The position numbers were made by a program, and so were the translations under genes. The notes below the pieces were generated by a model. It did not search any database and was not told where the DNA came from. It was given only the letters and a program-made list of their open reading frames with translations. Positions 7,951 to 15,762 of a stretch of DNA of 34,368 nucleotides are shown here, in pieces. Each line of letters starts with the position of its first letter. Position 1 is the first letter of the stretch. The DNA comes from Bacillota bacterium (GTDB lineage: Bacteria; Bacillota; Clostridia; Oscillospirales; Ruminococcaceae), in NCBI GenBank assembly GCA_023396215.1, contig JAEWWW010000092.1, positions 1-34,368 on the forward strand, given 5' to 3'.

Positions 7951-8039
7951 ATCCGGCTGCAGCGCCATAGACCTTGCGTCCCCGGCCTTTGCAGCGGTAA
8001 GGTACAACCACAGGTTCCTGCGCTGCCGGGCGGCCGGGG
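7951..8039 (-). ncRNA. Structured cbiM leader segment, partly like a c-di-GMP-I aptamer (tentative)
   Basis: On the minus strand a strong stem forms between CCCCGGCC (8032-8039) and GGCCGGGG (7980-7987), enclosing a second stem GCAGCG/CGCTGC (8021-8026 with 7991-7996). The first arm of the inner stem could instead pair with 7959-7964, so two folds compete just before the cbiM ribosome binding site. The stretch GGGGACGCAAGG, then GGTCTA and GCAGCCGG, resembles the core of c-di-GMP-I (GEMM) riboswitches, with a GCAA loop before it. The 5' half of that aptamer is not clearly present. Confidence 0.25.
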
Positions 8040-8043
8040 TATC

Positions 8044-8078
8044 AAAAAAAGCCGCCTCTGTATGCGACAGAAGCGGCC
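8044..8078 (-). terminator. Intrinsic terminator in the cbiM leader
   Basis: On the minus strand, GCCGCTTCTGT pairs with ACAGAGGCGGC (one mismatch) and is followed by seven T residues. It lies between the cobalamin riboswitch and cbiM, so it is the likely off-switch of the riboswitch expression platform. Confidence 0.85.
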
Positions 8079-8229
8079 TAGAAGGCCATCGTTTCTACCC
8101 AACGCCAAAGCCGGGCAGGGCAAAGCCGCCTGCCGGTGGGTGGGGTAAAGGCACGTTCCGTCGCTCGCAGAACTTGGTCAGGCGACCCCTTGGGAGAACC
8201 CAAAGGCTGCCTGTTTGCGCGTTTCGTTC

Positions 8230-8385
8230 AAGCAGGTATTCCGGCTCAAGCTTCAAGCGGCGGCATCTGCCTTCCCGGTTGCCCAGTGGCTTGTTTAATG
8301 CTGCCTAAACTTTTACGGCGGCGGGACCGCGTGGGATTTTCACCCAACTTCCCTGTACCCCTCAGTGCTTATAAGAGGGGACTTG
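8230..8385 (-). ncRNA. Cobalamin riboswitch controlling cbiMNQO
   Basis: On the minus strand the hallmark segments appear in order: GGGAAGTTGGGTGAAAATCC, then CCCGCCGCCGTAA, AAGCCACTGG (the B12 box), GGGAAGGC and the closing GCCGGAATACCTGC. This is the standard cobalamin aptamer layout. It begins close to the predicted transcription start and is followed about 150 bases later by an intrinsic terminator. High adenosylcobalamin should therefore switch off cobalt uptake. Confidence 0.95.
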
Positions 8386-8424
8386 ACGAATCTATTCAAT
8401 TGAAATGCATGTATACTACCCGCT

Positions 8425-8453
8425 ATTGTAACGGCTGACTATGGGAATGTCAA
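8425..8453 (-). promoter_or_regulatory. cbiMNQO promoter
   Basis: Minus strand: -35 TTGACA (8448-8453), a 17-base spacer and -10 TACAAT (8425-8430), nearly consensus sigma-A. It lies 30 bases after the stop of the upstream HAD gene, and the predicted start near 8418 is just before the riboswitch. Confidence 0.85.
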
Positions 8454-8482
8454 CCACCCTGCGCCAGCGCTGGCCGGAGCGG

Positions 8483-9085
8483 CTAAACAAACCGCTCCAG
8501 CAGCGTGCAAAGCTCCTCTTGGGTGTAAACGGCGTAATCGGCAACCCGCAGCACCGCAGGGGCGATGGGGCGCACCCCGCCAAAGCCGATGCCCACCGCC
8601 GCGGCTTCAATCATGCCCGCGTCGTTGTCGCCGTCGCCCACCGCCACCACCGGGCGGTCAAACCGCCGCACCAGCGCCTTTTTATCCAAAAAGGTTTTTA
8701 CCCCGGCTACCCGCCCGTCCTCCAGCCGTGCCGCCGAGCAGTAGCACCGCCCCTGCATGCCCAGCCTTTCGGCCAGCGCCTCCACCCACAGGTCAAGGTT
8801 GCCGGTGGCAATCCAGCAGCGCTGCCGGTGGCGGGCTATAAAGCTTACCACCTGCCGGTTCAGCGGAAGCTGCGCCGCCAGACTGCGCACCCGGGCCACC
8901 GGCAGGTGGGCGAGCAGCGCCACCCTTGCGGCAAAGCTTTGCTCAAAGGGGATCTGCCCCATCATAGCCTGCTCGGTCAGGGCCTGCATCTGGGGGCAGC
9001 AGCCTGTCTTTTGGGCGACAAAGGGCAGCAGCTCCGCTTTGGTGACGGTGCTGTCCAAATCAAACAGAAAAACCGGTTGCTCCAC
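8483..9085 (-). CDS. HAD-superfamily phosphatase, SerB-like
   Basis: Predicted phosphomonoesterase of the phosphoserine-phosphatase-like branch of the HAD superfamily. The 200-residue protein has motif I DLDSTVT (nucleophile Asp9, Asp11), a small helical cap (about 15-85), motif II ATGN, a motif-III Lys region (DKKALV) and motif IV GDGDNDAGM. The start is GTG at 9085, with GGAGGGGG 9 bases upstream; the nearby ATG at 9104 is out of frame. It lies between the two riboswitch-controlled cobamide operons. No CobC phosphatase or PduX kinase is recognised in the window, so a role in cobamide metabolism is possible but unproven. A housekeeping phosphoserine phosphatase is equally plausible. Confidence 0.8.
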   Translation of the reverse strand: MEQPVFLFDLDSTVTKAELLPFVAQKTGCCPQMQALTEQAMMGQIPFEQSFAARVALLAHLPVARVRSLAAQLPLNRQVVSFIARHRQRCWIATGNLDLWVEALAERLGMQGRCYCSAARLEDGRVAGVKTFLDKKALVRRFDRPVVAVGDGDNDAGMIEAAAVGIGFGGVRPIAPAVLRVADYAVYTQEELCTLLERFV

Positions 9086-9270
9086 CGCGGCGTTCCCCCT
9101 CCATATAACGCGTGGCGGCTGGCTGGCTGCCCGCCACAGGATTTTATCACAGCTTCATTATAATCGGTTTGCCTGAAAAGACAAAGTGTTTTTAAGGGCG
9201 CGGCGCTGTGGGCGGTAAAATAAAGCGCCCCGGCAATTGCAACAACGCCCCCGCTGTGCTACACTATAAA

Positions 9271-9442
9271 GGCAACACCGCACCATTCACGGCTACCGCC
9301 TTAAGCGCTCTGTCCCTTGCAGATTTTCCGTAATCTTTCACAAAAATCCTCGTGAATACACCCAGTATTCCCTGCGGTTTTTGTTTTATCTGACGAAAAA
9401 TCTGCCGATGCGCCAGAGCACTTAGAATTGTGCGATATTGCC
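9271..9442. mobile_element. MITE-like 172-bp inverted-repeat element, copy 1
   Basis: Non-coding element with near-palindromic ends, GGCAACACCGCACCATTC and the complement of GGCAATATCGCACAATTC. It is flanked by TAAA on both sides, a possible 4-bp target duplication. Two further 172-bp copies are at 25160-25331 and 32327-32498. Apart from a ~12-base bulge, the two halves are complementary along most of their length, so each copy can fold into one long hairpin. No transposase is encoded. This copy ends 26 bases before the -35 element of the cbiD operon promoter. Confidence 0.75.
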
Positions 9443-9468
9443 TAAAAAATAAATATCGCCGTACGGTT

Positions 9469-9497
9469 TTGAGAGGCATGTGAGCAATCGATATTAT
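9469..9497 (+). promoter_or_regulatory. Promoter of the cbiD operon
   Basis: -35 TTGAGA (9469-9474), a 17-base spacer and -10 TATTAT (9492-9497). The predicted start near 9504 coincides with the 5' end of the cobalamin riboswitch. Confidence 0.75.
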
Positions 9498-9500
9498 TTT

Positions 9501-9648
9501 CGGTTTCCCACCGGCTCTCTGAGGGAAGCGGGTGAAAATCCCGCACAACAGCCATTACTGTGATGGAGGACGAGAAAGCACAAGCCATTGGGCACTGCCC
9601 CGAGAAGGCGCTTTCGAGGAAGATGCCAGAGTCAGGAAACCTGCCGTA
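9501..9648 (+). ncRNA. Cobalamin riboswitch controlling the cbiD operon
   Basis: Closing helix arms GGTTTCC (from 9502) and GGAAACC (to about 9643) enclose GGGAAGCGGGTGAAAATCCC, CCCGCACAACAGCCATTACTG, a variable arm and the final GCCAGAGTCAGGAAACCTGCC, given here in parts. Order and spacing fit the cobalamin aptamer. It is followed by an intrinsic terminator and then cbiD. Confidence 0.93.
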
Positions 9649-9732
9649 TTACGGGCCTGTTTTAGAACAGGCCTGGCGCAATATGCAAGCAACGCCCGGG
9701 CAATGGGGGGTTGGCGTGATAACCGTCTTATG

Positions 9733-9767
9733 AAGGCCCATGCAAAGAAATTGCATGGGCCTTTGTT
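9733..9767 (+). terminator. Intrinsic terminator of the cbiD-operon riboswitch
   Basis: A perfect 13-bp stem, AAGGCCCATGCAA (9733-9745) with TTGCATGGGCCTT (9751-9763), and a 5-base loop are followed by TGTTGT. The T tail is short. Its position after the aptamer and before cbiD suggests a riboswitch-controlled terminator. Confidence 0.7.
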
Positions 9768-9768
9768 G

Positions 9769-9852
9769 TCGAAAAAGTCGCGCAAACGTAAAACGCCCTA
9801 AAGCGTTTTATTTACTTTGTTGGCTGCACTTGCAAATTTCGGTCACATACAC
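9769..9852 (+). repeat. Copy A of an ~85-bp dispersed repeat, in the cbiD leader
   Basis: It shares GCGCAAACGTAAAA, then TTACTT, GTTGGCTG and GGTCACATACA with 30142-30229. Both copies carry a short hairpin at the same place but with different stem sequences (here GTAAAACGC with GCGTTTTAT). The repeat lies between the leader terminator and the cbiD start and may be part of the leader RNA. Confidence 0.6.
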
Positions 9853-9880
9853 AAAAACCAAAACGAAAGGGGGCGGCGGC

Positions 9881-11020
9881 TTGGCGCTGACGCGGTATGT
9901 ATATAAAAACAAGCAGCAGCTGCGCTGCGGCTACACCACCGGCAGTTGTGCCGCCATGGCTGCCGGGGCAGCGGCAAGGGCGCTGCTGGGCGGCCAACCC
10001 CGGCAGACCGCAACGCTGCAGACCCCCTCCGGGGTGCTGGTGGAGGCCGACCTGCTGGAGTGGCGGCTGACCGAAACCTCCGCCCGCTGCGCGGTGCGCA
10101 AAGACAGCGGCGACGACCCCGACGTCACCGGCGGTATGCTCATCTTTGCCACGGTGGAAAAAACGCAGGAAAGCGGCATTACTATTGACGGCGGCGAAGG
10201 GGTGGGCCGGGTTACCCGCGCCGGGCTGGACCAGCCGGTGGAGGCTGCGGCCATCAACAGCGTGCCCCGGCGGCTCATCCTGCGCGAGGTGGAGCAGGCC
10301 TGCCGCGAAGCCGGTTACACCGGCGGGCTGCGGGTGGTCATCTCGGCCCCCGGCGGGCAGGAGATTGCCACAAAAACCTTCAATCCCCGCCTTGGCATCG
10401 AGGGGGGCATCTCGATACTGGGCACCAGCGGGATTGTGGAGCCCATGAGCCAGCAGGCCATCACCGAAACCATCCGGCTGGAGCTCAGCCGCCTTGCCGC
10501 CGACGGGCGGTGCAGCGTAGTGCTCACCCCCGGCAATTATGGCAGCGACTTTTTGCAGCAGAAGCTGGCGGGCCTTACGCCCATCACCGTCAAGTGCTCC
10601 AATTTTTTGGGCGAAAGCATTGACCACGCTGTCCGGCTGGGCTTCGGGCGTCTGCTGCTGGTAGGGCATATCGGCAAGCTGGTCAAGCTGGCGGGGGGGA
10701 TTATGAACACCCATTCCTCCTATGCCGACGCCCGCCTTGAGCTGATGGCGGTGCACGCCGCCCTTTGCGGGGCGGGGCAGAGCCTTGTAGCCGGGCTGAT
10801 GGACTGCGCCACCACCGACCAGGGTGTGGAGCTGCTGCGGCAGCACAACCTTTTGGAGCCCACCATGCAAAGCCTCATGGGCAGGCTGCATTTTTACCTG
10901 CGCCAGCGCGCCGGGGCCGCCATGCAGACCGGGGCGGTGGTTTTCAGTAACATCCACGGCCTGCTGGGTGAAACCCCGGGAGTGCAGGGCTTTATTTCAG
11001 AAATAGCAGGAGAACTTTAA
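9881..11020 (+). CDS. cbiD: Cobalt-precorrin-5B C1-methyltransferase
   Basis: Methylates C1 of cobalt-precorrin-5B in the anaerobic corrin pathway. 379 residues with the family signature GYTTGSCAAMAAGAA near the N-terminus (about residues 14-28), KDSGDDPDVT (about 67-76) and GTSGIVEPMS in the middle. Length is normal for CbiD. The frame is open further upstream, but the conserved region begins just after the TTG at 9881, which has GAAAGGGGG about 7 bases before it. The ATG inside the reading stretch at about 9897 is out of frame. First gene of the long riboswitch-controlled operon. Its TAA overlaps the cbiF ATG (TAATG). Confidence 0.96.
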   Translation: MALTRYVYKNKQQLRCGYTTGSCAAMAAGAAARALLGGQPRQTATLQTPSGVLVEADLLEWRLTETSARCAVRKDSGDDPDVTGGMLIFATVEKTQESGITIDGGEGVGRVTRAGLDQPVEAAAINSVPRRLILREVEQACREAGYTGGLRVVISAPGGQEIATKTFNPRLGIEGGISILGTSGIVEPMSQQAITETIRLELSRLAADGRCSVVLTPGNYGSDFLQQKLAGLTPITVKCSNFLGESIDHAVRLGFGRLLLVGHIGKLVKLAGGIMNTHSSYADARLELMAVHAALCGAGQSLVAGLMDCATTDQGVELLRQHNLLEPTMQSLMGRLHFYLRQRAGAAMQTGAVVFSNIHGLLGETPGVQGFISEIAGEL

Positions 11021-11778
11021 TGGTGCATTTTGTAGGAGCGGGGCCGGGCGACCCCGATTTGATAACGCTGCGGGGCCGGGCCCATATCGAGCAGGCCGAC
11101 GTGATTATCTACGCAGGCTCGCTGGTAAACCCCCAGCTTCTGGCCTGGGCCAAGCCCGGTTGTGCGGTTTATGACAGCGCGGGTATGACGCTGCCCGAGG
11201 TGCTGGCAGTAATGCAGGCGGCGGTGGCCGAGGGCAAGCGGGTGGTGCGGCTGCACACCGGCGACCCCTCCTTGTACGGGGCCATCCGCGAGCAGATGGA
11301 CGGGCTGGAGGCACAGGGCATCCCCTTTGACCAAACTCCCGGGGTCAGCGCCTTTTCGGGGGCAGCCGCCGCCCTCTGCGCCGAGTACACCCTGCCCGGC
11401 GTGTCGCAAACGCTGATACTCACCCGCATGGCCGGGCGCACCCCGGTGCCGGAGAGGGAGTCTATCCCCAGCCTTGCGGCCCATCAGGCTTCTATGGCCA
11501 TCTACCTCAGCGCCGGTATGCTGGAGCAGCTTTCAGACCAGCTCATGGCCGGCGGCTACGCTGCCGACACCCCCGCCGCCATCGTCTACAAGGCCAGCTG
11601 GCCGGAGGAGAAGGTGGTGCGCTGCACGGTGTCCGGGCTGGCGCAGGCGGCCAAGGCGCAGGGCGTCACCAAAACGGCGCTGATTGTGGTGGGGCGGTTT
11701 TTAGAAGGGGAGTATGACCTTTCCAGGCTGTATGACCCCGGTTTTTCCCACGGGTTTCGGGAGGGCGGCGAGTGGTGA
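11020..11778 (+). CDS. cbiF: Cobalt-precorrin-4 C11-methyltransferase
   Basis: SAM-dependent methyltransferase that methylates C11. 252 residues with the tetrapyrrole methylase fold: VGAGPGDPDLITLRG at the N-terminus (SAM loop), the conserved VIYAGSLVNP, HTGDPSLYGAIREQ and TPGVSAFSGAAA segments, and LTRMAGRTPVPERE, typical of CbiF/CobM. The ATG overlaps the cbiD stop and the 3' end overlaps cbiG by 7 bases, so translation is probably coupled. Confidence 0.96.
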   Translation: MVHFVGAGPGDPDLITLRGRAHIEQADVIIYAGSLVNPQLLAWAKPGCAVYDSAGMTLPEVLAVMQAAVAEGKRVVRLHTGDPSLYGAIREQMDGLEAQGIPFDQTPGVSAFSGAAAALCAEYTLPGVSQTLILTRMAGRTPVPERESIPSLAAHQASMAIYLSAGMLEQLSDQLMAGGYAADTPAAIVYKASWPEEKVVRCTVSGLAQAAKAQGVTKTALIVVGRFLEGEYDLSRLYDPGFSHGFREGGEW

Positions 11779-12806
11779 AAAATATCCGTCTGTTCTCTTT
11801 TACCGAAGCGGGGGCGGCGGTGGCACAGCGCATCGCCGGCGGCCTTGACCCGGCCCTGTGGCAGGCCCGGTGCGATAGCGCCCGCCCCGGCGCGCCGGGC
11901 TACACCGAAGGCGCTCTCGCCCAGTGGGTGGAGGCCGCCTTCAAAGAAAACGACGCGCTGGTCTTTGTGGGGGCCTGCGGCATTGCGGTCCGGGCGGTCG
12001 CCCCTTGGCTGCGCTCAAAAACCACCGACCCCGCCGTTGTGGTGGTGGATGACAGCGCCGCCTTTGCCATTTCGCTGCTTTCGGGCCATCTGGGCGGGGC
12101 CAACGACCTCACCCGCCAGATTGCCCTGCTGTTGGGGGCCACCCCGGTTATCACCACAGCCACCGATCGGGCCGGGCTTTTGGCGGTGGACGAATGGGCC
12201 AAAAGCCGGGGGCTTGCCATCTGCGGTATGGGGCAGGCCAAGGCGGTTTCGGCCGCCCTGCTGGCCGGTGAAACGGTGGGGCTGCAGAGCGATTTTCCCC
12301 TGCGGAGCAGCCTGCCCCGTGGGCTGGCGCTGAGTGAGCAGGGGGAAATCGGCATCGCAATTACGGCGGGCACCGCCGCCCCCTTTGAGGTGACGCTGCG
12401 CCTTGTGCCGCCGGTGGTGGCGCTGGGGGTGGGCTGCCGCAAGGGGACGACCGCCGCCGCCATCGATGCCGCGGTGCAGGAGGCGCTGGCGACAACAGCC
12501 ATCGCGCCGCAGGCCGTTTTCGGGGTATTTTCGGTGGATATCAAGGGGGAGGAGCCCGGCCTGCTGGAATTTTGCCGGGCGCGCGGCCTTGTGCTGCAAA
12601 CCTTCTCGGCCCGGCAGCTTGCGCAGGCCCCCGGTGAGTTTTCCGCCTCGGCCTTTGTGCAGGGCATCACAGGGGTGGATAACGTCTGTGAGCGCAGCGC
12701 CGTGCTGGGCAGCGGCGGCGGGCAGTTGCTGCTGCGCAAATATAAGCACGATGGCGTGACGGTGGCGGCGGCGCTTCGGGATTTCACCCTGTACTTTGAC
12801 GAATAG
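11772..12806 (+). CDS. cbiG: Cobalt-precorrin-5A hydrolase
   Basis: Opens the delta-lactone of cobalt-precorrin-5A with loss of acetaldehyde, the ring-contraction step of the anaerobic pathway. 344 residues. The N-terminal domain contains FVGACGIAVRAVAPWLRSK and the highly conserved LLSGHLGGANDLTRQIA (about residues 96-112). The C-terminal CbiG domain starts near ALGVGCRKGT (about 217) and ends with GVDNVCERSAVL and a GGG stretch. Start is GTG 11772 or the adjacent GTG 11775, overlapping the cbiF stop. A 168-base spacer with no clear promoter or terminator separates it from cbiH. Confidence 0.95.
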   Translation: MVKNIRLFSFTEAGAAVAQRIAGGLDPALWQARCDSARPGAPGYTEGALAQWVEAAFKENDALVFVGACGIAVRAVAPWLRSKTTDPAVVVVDDSAAFAISLLSGHLGGANDLTRQIALLLGATPVITTATDRAGLLAVDEWAKSRGLAICGMGQAKAVSAALLAGETVGLQSDFPLRSSLPRGLALSEQGEIGIAITAGTAAPFEVTLRLVPPVVALGVGCRKGTTAAAIDAAVQEALATTAIAPQAVFGVFSVDIKGEEPGLLEFCRARGLVLQTFSARQLAQAPGEFSASAFVQGITGVDNVCERSAVLGSGGGQLLLRKYKHDGVTVAAALRDFTLYFDE

Positions 12807-12974
12807 GGAGGCATTGGGCCAAGGCCCCGCCCCACTCAAAATGCGAAGAAGCAGACCCGGCAACCGCTGCATATCCGATAAAAAGCCCAATATCTTAATT
12901 TTCGCAAAAAATGACAGGCCTTTTTTAACAGACTGTACAGCGCTTTATTGCCGCTTACTATAAGGAGAGATACC

Positions 12975-13700
12975 GTGAAGCTATCAATCATCGGCCTCGG
13001 CCCGGGGGAGCCCTCGCAGCTGACCGCCGCCGCCTCTAAGGCATTGGAGCGGTGCGACCTGCTGGTGGGCTATCAGGTTTATATCGACCTGGTGGCGGGG
13101 CATTACCCGGGCAAGCCCTGCCTTGCCACCCCCATGACCAAAGAAACCGAGCGCTGCCGCATGGCCCTTGCAGAGGCGGCGGCAGGCAAGCGGGTGGCGC
13201 TGCTCTGCAGCGGCGACCCGGGGGTTTACGGCATGGCCGGGCTGGTCTACCAGCTTGCGGAGGGTTACCCCGGCGTAGAGATAGAGGTGCTGCCCGGTGT
13301 GACGGCGGCCCTGAGCGGGGCCGCGCTGCTGGGCGCGCCGCTGATGCACGACTTCGCGGTCATCAGCCTCAGCGACCGGCTCACCCCGTGGGAGCTGATT
13401 GAAAAAAGGCTTCGTGCGGCGGCAGAAGCCGATTTTGTCATCTGCCTCTACAACCCCGCCAGCCGTTCCCGCAGCGGTTATCTGGCAAGGGCCTGCGATA
13501 TTTTGCTGGAGCAGCTGCCCCCCGAAACGGTCTGCGGCCTTGCGCGGCAGATAGGGCGCGAGGGCCAGTCGGCGCAGGTGGTTACCCTCGGCAGCCTGCG
13601 GGATACCCCGGCCGATATGTTCACCACCGTTTTTGTGGGCAACTCTCAGACCCGGGTAATCGACGGGCGCATGGTGACCCCAAGGGGGTACAGGCTGTGA
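12975..13700 (+). CDS. cbiH: Cobalt-precorrin-3 C17-methyltransferase
   Basis: SAM-dependent methyltransferase that acts at C17 during ring contraction. 241 residues with the tetrapyrrole methylase motifs IGLGPGEPSQLTAAA, LLVGYQVYIDLV, LCSGDPGVYGMAG and EVLPGVTAALSGAALLGAPLMHDFAVISLSD (given here only as the family landmark near residues 105-135), then the CbiH/CobJ-typical CLYNPASRSR. GTG at 12975 has AAGGAG 7-8 bases upstream and begins the conserved N-terminus; the frame is open 27 bases further upstream without a better site. It overlaps cbiJ by 4 bases. Confidence 0.95.
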   Translation: MKLSIIGLGPGEPSQLTAAASKALERCDLLVGYQVYIDLVAGHYPGKPCLATPMTKETERCRMALAEAAAGKRVALLCSGDPGVYGMAGLVYQLAEGYPGVEIEVLPGVTAALSGAALLGAPLMHDFAVISLSDRLTPWELIEKRLRAAAEADFVICLYNPASRSRSGYLARACDILLEQLPPETVCGLARQIGREGQSAQVVTLGSLRDTPADMFTTVFVGNSQTRVIDGRMVTPRGYRL

Positions 13701-14464
13701 AAACGGTGCTGGTTTTTGGCGGCACCAGCGAGGGCCGCCGCCTTGCCGAGGAGCTGGCCCTGCTGCCGGTGCGGTGCGTAGTCTGCGTGGCCACCGACTA
13801 TGGCGAAGCGGCGCTCGGCCCCGGTACCGCTGCCGCCCTGCACAAGGGGCGGCTGGACGCTCCCCAGATGCGGCAGCTGATGCGGCGGGAAGGTGCGGCG
13901 CTGGTCATCGACGCAACCCACCCCTACGCCGGGGCGGTCAGCGGCAATATCCAAAAGGCCTGTCAGGCGCAGGATATCCCATACTGGCGGCTGGTGCGGG
14001 CAGAAGCCGAGCTCCCACCCGACGGCTGCGAATATTTCGACAGGGTAGAAGACCTTGTGCAGCGGCTGGGTCAATTGCCGGGCAACATCCTGCTCACCAC
14101 CGGCAGCAAGGATTTAGCCGCCTTCACCAAGGTGGAAGGCTACCGCGAGCGCATCTACCCCCGCATCCTGCCCGCGGTGGATTCGCTGGAGCAGTGCACC
14201 CGGCTGGGGTACGACCCCCGCCATATTCTGTGTATGCAGGGGCCGTTTTCACAGCGCTTCAACGAGGCGCTCATACAGGAGCTGGATATCAAAGTGCTGG
14301 TCACCAAGGAGTCGGGCCGTGCAGGCGGGTTTTACGAAAAAGCCGCGGCAGCGCAGGCCCGCGGCATCCCGCTGCTGGTGCTGGGGCGGCCGCTGCAAGA
14401 GCAGGGCATGAGCCTGCCCGAGGTGCTGGCGGCGTTGCGGCGGCAGTTCGGTACAGAAAGATAG
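13697..14464 (+). CDS. cbiJ: Cobalt-precorrin-6A reductase
   Basis: NAD(P)H-dependent reduction of the macrocycle. 255 residues. The N-terminus VLVFGGTSEGRRLAEEL is the CbiJ/CobK nucleotide-binding loop, followed by VIDATHPYAGAVSGNI (about residues 73-88), LLTTGSKDLAAF and MQGPFSQRFNEALI, all characteristic of the family. GTG at 13697 overlaps the cbiH stop (GTGA). About 86 bases separate it from the cbiE-cbiT fusion. Confidence 0.95.
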   Translation: MKTVLVFGGTSEGRRLAEELALLPVRCVVCVATDYGEAALGPGTAAALHKGRLDAPQMRQLMRREGAALVIDATHPYAGAVSGNIQKACQAQDIPYWRLVRAEAELPPDGCEYFDRVEDLVQRLGQLPGNILLTTGSKDLAAFTKVEGYRERIYPRILPAVDSLEQCTRLGYDPRHILCMQGPFSQRFNEALIQELDIKVLVTKESGRAGGFYEKAAAAQARGIPLLVLGRPLQEQGMSLPEVLAALRRQFGTER

Positions 14465-14550
14465 ATATCTTCGCTTCTCCTGCGAGAGCGGGGAGCGGGA
14501 ACCATTTCATCCATTACTACAAATGGATTGGCATAAGGAGGAGGGGCCAA

Positions 14551-15762
14551 ATGGACAAGCAGGTATTCATCATCGGCGCGGGACCGGGGGCGCGGGAGCA
14601 TTTGACCCTGTGCGCCCATGAGGCCATCCACAGCGCCGGGCTGCTCATCGGCGCCCCCCGCCTGCTGGAGGGCTTTGCCGACCTGCCCTGCGAAAAATAC
14701 CCCTGCGTGCGCCCCGGCGACATCGCCCGCCGGGTGGCAGAGAGCGAAACTTCTGCCATTGCGGTGCTGCTCAGCGGCGACGTGGGCTTTCATAGCGGCG
14801 CAAAGCTGCTGCTGGAGCAGCTTGCGGGCCGCGAGGTCAAAGTGCTGCCGGGGATCGGTTCGCTGCAATACTTCTGCGCCAGGCTGCACACCCCGTGGGA
14901 GGATGTACATACCGTCAGCGCCCACGGCAAAGCGGTGAACATCGCCGCCCATGCGGCGGCGCATCCCCGCAGCTTCTTCCTTACCGGCGGCGAGGCCACC
15001 GCCCAGAGCCTTTGCGCCGCCCTTACCGACTGCGGCATGGGGGACGCGAGGGTATCGGTGGGCAGCAGGCTTTCCTACCCGGACGAAGCCATCTTCACCG
15101 GCACCGCCGCCGAGGCCGCCCGGCGCTCCTTCGACCCGCTGAGCGTGGTGCTGGTGGAGCGGGCGTCGCTCCCACGCTGGCCCTACGCCACCGGCGGCAT
15201 CCCCGACCATCTGTTCATCCGGGGCGAGGTGCCGATGACCAAGGCCGAGGTGCGGGCGGTTTCGCTGGCCAAGCTGGGGCTGCGCCGGGGCGACACAGTC
15301 TACGACGTCGGGGCGGGTACCGGCTCGGTTTCGGTGGAAGCCGCCTGCTGCGCCCCCGACGGCAGGGTTTACGCCATCGAGCACAACCCGCAGGCGTTAG
15401 CCCTTATCGAGAAGAACCGGGCGGCCTTTGGGGCTTTTAATATCGAGGTTATCGCGGGCAAGGCCCCCGACGCGCTGGCAGGCCTGCCCGCCCCCGACGC
15501 GGTGTTTGTGGGGGGCAGCGGCGGCAATCTGGCAGAAATCCTGCAAACGGTTGCCCAGAAGAACCCCGCCGTACGGGTGGTGGTCAACGCCATCACCCTG
15601 CAAACCCTTACCGCCGCCATGAGCGGGCTGGAGGCTCTGGGCTTTACCGGCATCGAGGCGGTGCAGATAGGGGTTTCCCGTCTGGGCGGTCAGGGCGGCA
15701 GCCGGATGCTGCTGGCCCAAAACCCGGTCTTTATCATCAGCGGGCAGGGGGCGGGCCGATGA
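14551..15762 (+). CDS. cbiET: CbiE-CbiT fusion: precorrin-6Y C5,15-methyltransferase (decarboxylating)
   Basis: Fused methyltransferase pair, like aerobic CobL. CbiE methylates C5; CbiT methylates C15 and decarboxylates the C12 acetate. 403 residues. The CbiE half (about 1-205) begins with IIGAGPGAREHLTL and contains LLSGDVGFHSGAK and LPGIGSLQYFCARL. The CbiT half (about 215-403) starts at GEVPMTKAEVRAVSLAKL and carries the SAM loop DVGAGTGSVSVEAA (about 250-265) and FVGGSGGNLAEIL. ATG at 14551 has AAGGAGGAGGGG just upstream. The reading frame is open far upstream, but that part is the out-of-frame shadow of cbiJ. It overlaps cbiA by 4 bases. Confidence 0.96.
   Translation: MDKQVFIIGAGPGAREHLTLCAHEAIHSAGLLIGAPRLLEGFADLPCEKYPCVRPGDIARRVAESETSAIAVLLSGDVGFHSGAKLLLEQLAGREVKVLPGIGSLQYFCARLHTPWEDVHTVSAHGKAVNIAAHAAAHPRSFFLTGGEATAQSLCAALTDCGMGDARVSVGSRLSYPDEAIFTGTAAEAARRSFDPLSVVLVERASLPRWPYATGGIPDHLFIRGEVPMTKAEVRAVSLAKLGLRRGDTVYDVGAGTGSVSVEAACCAPDGRVYAIEHNPQALALIEKNRAAFGAFNIEVIAGKAPDALAGLPAPDAVFVGGSGGNLAEILQTVAQKNPAVRVVVNAITLQTLTAAMSGLEALGFTGIEAVQIGVSRLGGQGGSRMLLAQNPVFIISGQGAGR

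Noticed and set aside
12807..12974. Possible promoter or terminator in the cbiG-cbiH spacer
   Set aside because: A T-rich stretch is present but there is no stem of useful length and no -35/-10 pair with acceptable spacing.
13774..14550. Upstream extension of the CbiE-CbiT frame
   Set aside because: This part overlaps cbiJ in another frame; a strong ribosome binding site and the conserved N-terminus fix the start at 14551.
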